Origin: Jeotgalicoccus coquinae
GTDB taxonomy: Bacteria > Bacillota > Bacilli > Staphylococcales > Salinicoccaceae
Reading direction: 5' to 3'
Assembly: GCF_014207425.1 (NCBI RefSeq)
Contig: NZ_JACHFF010000001.1
Location: forward strand, 1,076,124 to 1,140,123
DNA length: 64,000 nt
Part shown: one piece after another, positions 60,508 through 64,000 of the stretch
How positions within the stretch are numbered: the stretch's first letter is position 1
How the letters are laid out: every line of letters starts with the position of its first letter
The notes under the pieces: generated by a model
The model's database searches: none
Told to the model about the DNA's origin: nothing
What the model saw: only the letters and a program-made list of their open reading frames with translations
Made by a program: the position numbers and the translations under genes

Positions 60508-62196
60508 TCATCGATTATTATGTTTTATGTGATCAAACACACTTTGTTTAACTAATTTATTCACCGCGCCGATTGAAATACGGTTCGGTTTGTTCGACGT
60601 CGGAATGACAGCAAGTGCATCGTTGCCCTGTGTCAGTTCATCAGTCCCGCTGACTGCATTGTTATTTGCATCATAAAATGCAATTTTTGTCTGCAGCAGC
60701 TGCAGAAGTTCATAGCGGATTCCGGAATCAGCATTCGCGTAATTTGCAATTACATGAATACCCAGCGGTTTCCCCTGTTTTAAAATCTGTATCAGGGCGC
60801 GTACTGCTTCCGGATTTTTATTTTCAAGCAGTGCTGCAAGATCATCGATGATAATTACTAATGTCGCCTTTTTCGATTCGAATTTCACACGGCTGTTGTA
60901 GCTCTGAATGTTTCTGACGTGCGCTCTTCTGAACGCCACGCTGCGGTCGTTCAGCTCCTGAAGGAATATCTTCAATGCGTCCGGGTCTGTCAGTGAAACT
61001 CTGCTGCCGTATGAATGAGGAACATCCAAATAGTCGTCGTACTTGTCATCTTCAGATGCAATGGCAATTCTCAGGTCGCTTGAATTATGATTCATCAGCA
61101 GTGACAGAAGAATATTGTCTGTAACATTTGTATCGTAGTTCGGCTGATTGCCGTGAATTAAAATGTGTCCTGCCTTCGACAGTTCATAGCTGAAGATTTT
61201 ATCATCTACAGTTTTACCGATCGCAAATTTGTAATCACTCTTACGCAGTTTTAAACTGCTCGATTCGAACAGCGTGCGGAAAGTAATCGGTCGCACATTT
61301 TCAAGCGGCACTTCCAGACCGATGTTTGATGTCCCGATAAGCGGGCTCATAATGCGCAGCTCATCGAGGTTCAGTTCTTCTTTTAATGCTTCATTTAAAC
61401 GCGGGATATTGCTGACTCTGAATGCGCGGTTCAGTTTCACTTCGTAACGGCCGATTACACCGTTTGATGTATAGCTGATTACACGGCCTTCAACATTCAG
61501 GTTAATAAATGCATCGTCAATTTTCTTCCACAGTTCTGCATCCGGCTCTTTGTAATCCGCTGCCTGGGCACTGCCAAGCATGCTGATGCCGGGCTGGGTA
61601 ATATTCGGACCGATACGTTTACCGGCCGCTGACTGCTGTTTTTCACGCAGTTTATTTTGTTTTGAACCGAGTACACTCAGTGTATCACGCTGCTTTTCTC
61701 TTAATGCCGGTTTTTGCTTGTGAGCAGCAGGTTCGCCGTTTGCTTTCTGTGCATCGCGTTTCTTTTTTAAAGCAGCAAGTTCAGCACGGCGCTGCTGTTC
61801 TTTCATCTTCTGTTTGTCTTTCTTTTTCTCACGCTGCACACGTTCCTGTACGATTTTATCCACGATGACAGAATTATAGTTCTTAAATTTCTCAAGATAA
61901 ATTTCACGCTCGTCCCGTTCGGTGCGTTCAGGTTTCTTTAAACCGTAAACTGCCGATGGAACCTGTCGTGCTTTTGAAATCGTCATTCTCGTCGGACGTT
62001 TTACCGACGGTTTTGAAGCAGTGTATCTCGTTTCCCGCTGCGGGCGTCTGACATAAGCAGGCGGTGAATCTAATGGCGTAACCGATTTTGTATTCGTATC
62101 ATCGCTGTCGATATCAAGAGGGAATTTAAATGCTTCTCTGCTCTCGTCTCTGTCGTGGCGATCCTTATTAAATTCTCGTCTTTGTCTTCTTGTCAT
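60508..62196 (-). CDS. FtsK/SpoIIIE-like protein with degenerate Walker A and no gamma domain
   Basis: 562 aa. The position before murC is that of the SftA/FtsK translocase (>900 aa). N-terminus (~1-215) is basic and coiled-coil. From ~218 it follows the FtsK alpha/beta core: VISYTSNGVIGRYEVKLNRAF, IMSPLIGTSNIGLEVPLENV, FAIGKTVDDKIFSYEL, then AGHILIHGNQPNYDTNV where the P-loop GATGSGKS should be; the Gly-Lys-Ser/Thr is lost. Walker B survives as LVIIIDDLAALLE (DE changed to DD). IHVIANYANADSGIRYELLQLLQTKIAF matches the translocase segment, but the protein ends without the winged-helix gamma domain that reads KOPS-type sites. Frame is intact and codon use normal, so it is a maintained protein, probably not an ATP-driven pump. 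Confidence 0.85.
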   Translation of the reverse strand: MTRRQRREFNKDRHDRDESREAFKFPLDIDSDDTNTKSVTPLDSPPAYVRRPQRETRYTASKPSVKRPTRMTISKARQVPSAVYGLKKPERTERDEREIYLEKFKNYNSVIVDKIVQERVQREKKKDKQKMKEQQRRAELAALKKKRDAQKANGEPAAHKQKPALREKQRDTLSVLGSKQNKLREKQQSAAGKRIGPNITQPGISMLGSAQAADYKEPDAELWKKIDDAFINLNVEGRVISYTSNGVIGRYEVKLNRAFRVSNIPRLNEALKEELNLDELRIMSPLIGTSNIGLEVPLENVRPITFRTLFESSSLKLRKSDYKFAIGKTVDDKIFSYELSKAGHILIHGNQPNYDTNVTDNILLSLLMNHNSSDLRIAIASEDDKYDDYLDVPHSYGSRVSLTDPDALKIFLQELNDRSVAFRRAHVRNIQSYNSRVKFESKKATLVIIIDDLAALLENKNPEAVRALIQILKQGKPLGIHVIANYANADSGIRYELLQLLQTKIAFYDANNNAVSGTDELTQGNDALAVIPTSNKPNRISIGAVNKLVKQSVFDHIKHNNR

Positions 62197-62208
62197 TTAA
62201 TCTCACCT

Positions 62209-62793
62209 TTATCCGACCGGGAACGGTTCGCCGACATTGTAGCTGTCGTCTAATACATAAATACCTTTTACCCCGTCATCTTTTAAGTTAAGCTCTTTTT
62301 TAGAACAGATCATACCATTTGAATCCACACCGCGAAGCTGTGAAGGTTTAATATATAAACCGCCCGGCATAACAGCGCCGACACGGGCTACAACAACTTT
62401 CTGCCCGGCATCAACGTTCGGGGCACCGCAGACAATCTGCAGTACTTCAGTACCGGCGTCGACTTTAGTTACATTTAATTTGTCTGCATCCGGGTGTGCT
62501 TCTTTTTCGATAACTTTGCCGACGATAAATCTGGGTGTCAGATCGAATTCAAGTGCTTCAATGCCGTTTTTCTGCAGCAGTTCATTAATACGCGGGACCA
62601 TTGTTTCATAATCATTGATATCAGTACCTTCAAGCGCCAGGTTATTTTCAGCTTTAAAGATATTCAGTCCGATAACTTCATCGCCGTCTTTAATAAGAGT
62701 AATATCTCCGTTATGTTCGTATGATACTTCCTCAGTTTTTCTTAATGTAACCAGTAATACGTCTCCGATATTTTCGTTGTATGTGAGTCTCAC
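62209..62793 (-). CDS. ytpR: YtpR family tRNA-binding (EMAP/OB-fold) protein
   Basis: 194 aa. The C-terminal half is a tRNA-binding OB domain like that at the N-terminus of PheT: FIVGKVIEKEAHPDADKLNVTKVDAG (~95-120), LQIVCGAPNVDAGQKVVVARVGAVMPGG and GVDSNGMICSKKEL. Function unknown. The frame opens at a GTG at 62814 overlapping the ytpQ stop, but that start has no ribosome-binding site; the GTG at 62793 gives the family N-terminus (MRLTYNENIGDVLLV), so I prefer it with moderate confidence. Confidence 0.88.
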   Translation of the reverse strand: MRLTYNENIGDVLLVTLRKTEEVSYEHNGDITLIKDGDEVIGLNIFKAENNLALEGTDINDYETMVPRINELLQKNGIEALEFDLTPRFIVGKVIEKEAHPDADKLNVTKVDAGTEVLQIVCGAPNVDAGQKVVVARVGAVMPGGLYIKPSQLRGVDSNGMICSKKELNLKDDGVKGIYVLDDSYNVGEPFPVG

Positions 62794-62813
62794 ATTATTC
62801 ACTACTTTCTTCA

Positions 62814-63623
62814 CTATTTGTTTTTATTGTTGTAATTTCTCTGCTTCCCTAAAATAAATACAGGCTGCAGTTTCGTACCGTCGTATGAGAACGACAGTGA
62901 TGTAATCGGCGTCAGTCCTTCTGCAAAGTACTGCATCATCATCTGCGCCATAATGTCATAGCCGACGTTGTTTTTACAGTCCGCTATAATCAGCACATCC
63001 TGATGCGGCAGACCGACAAGCATTTCGCCTTCCGTCTTCTGGAGCATTTCATGCAGGAAATCCGTATTTAAAATACGGGACGAGTCATAGCCGTCGTTAT
63101 GATTGATGAAGTAAAAGTCATTTTCCTGAACCGTCTGTTTTTTAATTTCAACCGGCAGATTTTTTAAGTTGTTGCCTGCGAGCACTTTCATGTCTTCTTC
63201 CGACATGCCCAGCGATTCAAGCAGCTGTTCGTCTATTAAACGGTAGCTCTTATCAAAATCAACCGCATAGTAAATATTTGTTTCATTAGTATGTTCTGTG
63301 ACGATAAACGGCACGCCGCTTTTCGTTTCTTTCGGGAAACTTGTTGCACGGACAACAGGATAAATTGTCGCAGATGCCGCATCGATATTCTCTTCGCCCA
63401 TACGCGTTAATGATTCATCGATGTAATAAACAAGCTCATCAATAATTTTATCATCATTCTTCGCTTTATTCAGTGCTTTTGCTAAAGCAATTGTAATTCC
63501 CTGACCGTTATCTTTACGCTCTACACGCAGTTCTTCTTTTTCACGGTCAAATTTATGTGAAACGTCATCTCTTTTTGCAGCGATTCCTTCGATTACAAGA
63601 TCACGCATTTTATATATATTCAT
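62814..63623 (-). CDS. ytpQ: DUF1444 (YtpQ, UPF0354) protein
   Basis: 269-aa soluble protein of the YtpQ family, conserved upstream of ytpR in Bacillales and of unknown function. Typical stretches: MNIYKMRDLVIEGIA at the start, IYPVVRATSFPKETKSGVPFIVTEHTNETNIYYAVDFDKSYRLI (~87-130) and NDFYFINHNDGYDSSRILN (~165-183). The ATG at 63623 follows AGGAGG. It lies 15 nt downstream of the PTS IIC gene and is coupled to ytpR. Confidence 0.92.
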   Translation of the reverse strand: MNIYKMRDLVIEGIAAKRDDVSHKFDREKEELRVERKDNGQGITIALAKALNKAKNDDKIIDELVYYIDESLTRMGEENIDAASATIYPVVRATSFPKETKSGVPFIVTEHTNETNIYYAVDFDKSYRLIDEQLLESLGMSEEDMKVLAGNNLKNLPVEIKKQTVQENDFYFINHNDGYDSSRILNTDFLHEMLQKTEGEMLVGLPHQDVLIIADCKNNVGYDIMAQMMMQYFAEGLTPITSLSFSYDGTKLQPVFILGKQRNYNNKNK

Positions 63624-63638
63624 GATTTACCTCCTGTG

Positions 63639-64000
63639 TTATTTACCTAGACTAATAATTTGGTCCCCCTGTTTAATAAATCCGTAATAGCTAAACAGTT
63701 TATAGAATATCAGAGTTACAATTAGAGGTAAAACGATATGAAAGACCAGTACCAGCACTATCGTTGAGGCTGACAGCCCCATCGTTTCAACCGCCATGAT
63801 CTGGCCGACGAACCCGCTTGTTCCCATACCTGCGCCTGCTGCATTATTTTCCATCGGGAAAAACACAGTCATAATCGGGGCAATAATTGCACTCGCGATT
63901 ACAGGCGGCACGATTACGAACGGATTACGTAAAATGTTCGGCACCTGCAGCATTGACGTGCCGACACCGATTGAAATGACACCTGATACGCCGTTGTCTC
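63639..64000 (-). CDS. PTS sugar transporter subunit IIC (PTS_EIIC_2 type), C-terminal part
   Basis: Membrane protein running off the right edge; ~120 residues visible. The sequence DNGVSGVISIGVGTSMLQVPNI, NPFVIVPPVIASAIIAPIMTVFFPMENNAAGAGMGTSGFVGQIMAVETMG and a final helix pair correspond to the regulatory-type IIC-like protein found at this locus in staphylococci. Substrate unknown; no EIIA/EIIB partner is in view. Start lies outside the window. Confidence 0.85.
   Translation of the reverse strand, partial: DNGVSGVISIGVGTSMLQVPNILRNPFVIVPPVIASAIIAPIMTVFFPMENNAAGAGMGTSGFVGQIMAVETMGLSASTIVLVLVFHIVLPLIVTLIFYKLFSYYGFIKQGDQIISLGK

Overview
The window looks like a chromosomal segment of a low-to-moderate-GC Firmicute in the Staphylococcaceae, probably a Jeotgalicoccus/Salinicoccus-type relative rather than Staphylococcus itself (inference from gene order and protein resemblance; no search was run). 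Much of the core order follows the staphylococcal/Bacillus backbone: nrnA-dnaE, ytoI, ald, usp, ackA with a YtxK-type methyltransferase, sppA, nadK, thiI-nifS, ezrA, free-Met-sulfoxide reductase, rpsD, tyrS, a class A PBP, fhs, acsA | acuABC, ccpA, DUF948-ytxH, and ytpQ-ytpR-ftsK-like-murC.

Layout. 1-7.4 kb: replication/RNA turnover (dnaE, nrnA), the CBS/DRTGG regulator ytoI, a metallo-hydrolase, an orphan protein, ald and usp. 7.5-16 kb: an LLM flavoenzyme, an isochorismatase-like gene with no canonical start, speG, a MepB-like gene, ackA/methyltransferase, RDD-sppA, nadK and a cytidine deaminase broken by one TGA. 16.5-23 kb: thiI-nifS, ezrA, fRMsr, rpsD with a long leader, a cold-shock gene. 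23-33.7 kb is more accessory: a membrane-tethered thermonuclease, a decayed citrate transporter, rocA, two M20 amidohydrolases, an esterase, and a preQ1 riboswitch controlling queF and a queuosine-precursor transporter. 34-44.5 kb: a BceAB-type peptide-resistance module with its two-component system and a DUF418 protein, an MFS exporter, a lipoprotein, a dipeptidase and a YjiH carrier. 44.5-64 kb: tyrS under a tyrosine T-box, a class A PBP, an IS3-family element that has split the fhs terminator, fhs, the acetate module acsA/acuABC with candidate cre sites next to ccpA, and the murC cluster. A PTS IIC gene runs off the right end.

The most striking signal not explained by genes is a family of short tandem-repeat arrays at eight intergenic places (about 5.4, 8.6, 16.3, 22.1, 26.1, 33.8, 39.8 and 48.9 kb). 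Seven have a unit of exactly 41 bp and one of 42 bp. Four clearly share one sequence consensus, in either orientation; others differ in sequence but keep the period. Most units contain an inverted repeat able to form a 7-12 bp hairpin, and every array lies beside a gene 3' end or intrinsic terminator. I know of no described element matching this.

The second notable item is an FtsK/SpoIIIE-type protein next to murC whose Walker A lysine is gone and which lacks the C-terminal gamma region, so it probably is not a working DNA pump.

Regulation visible in the sequence fits together as follows. CcpA is encoded here and candidate cre sites lie before acsA/acuA, before yjiH/dipeptidase and before ccpA itself. 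AcuA and AcuC are the expected acetylation/deacetylation pair for AcsA. The preQ1 riboswitch and the T-box are both of the transcription-terminating kind.
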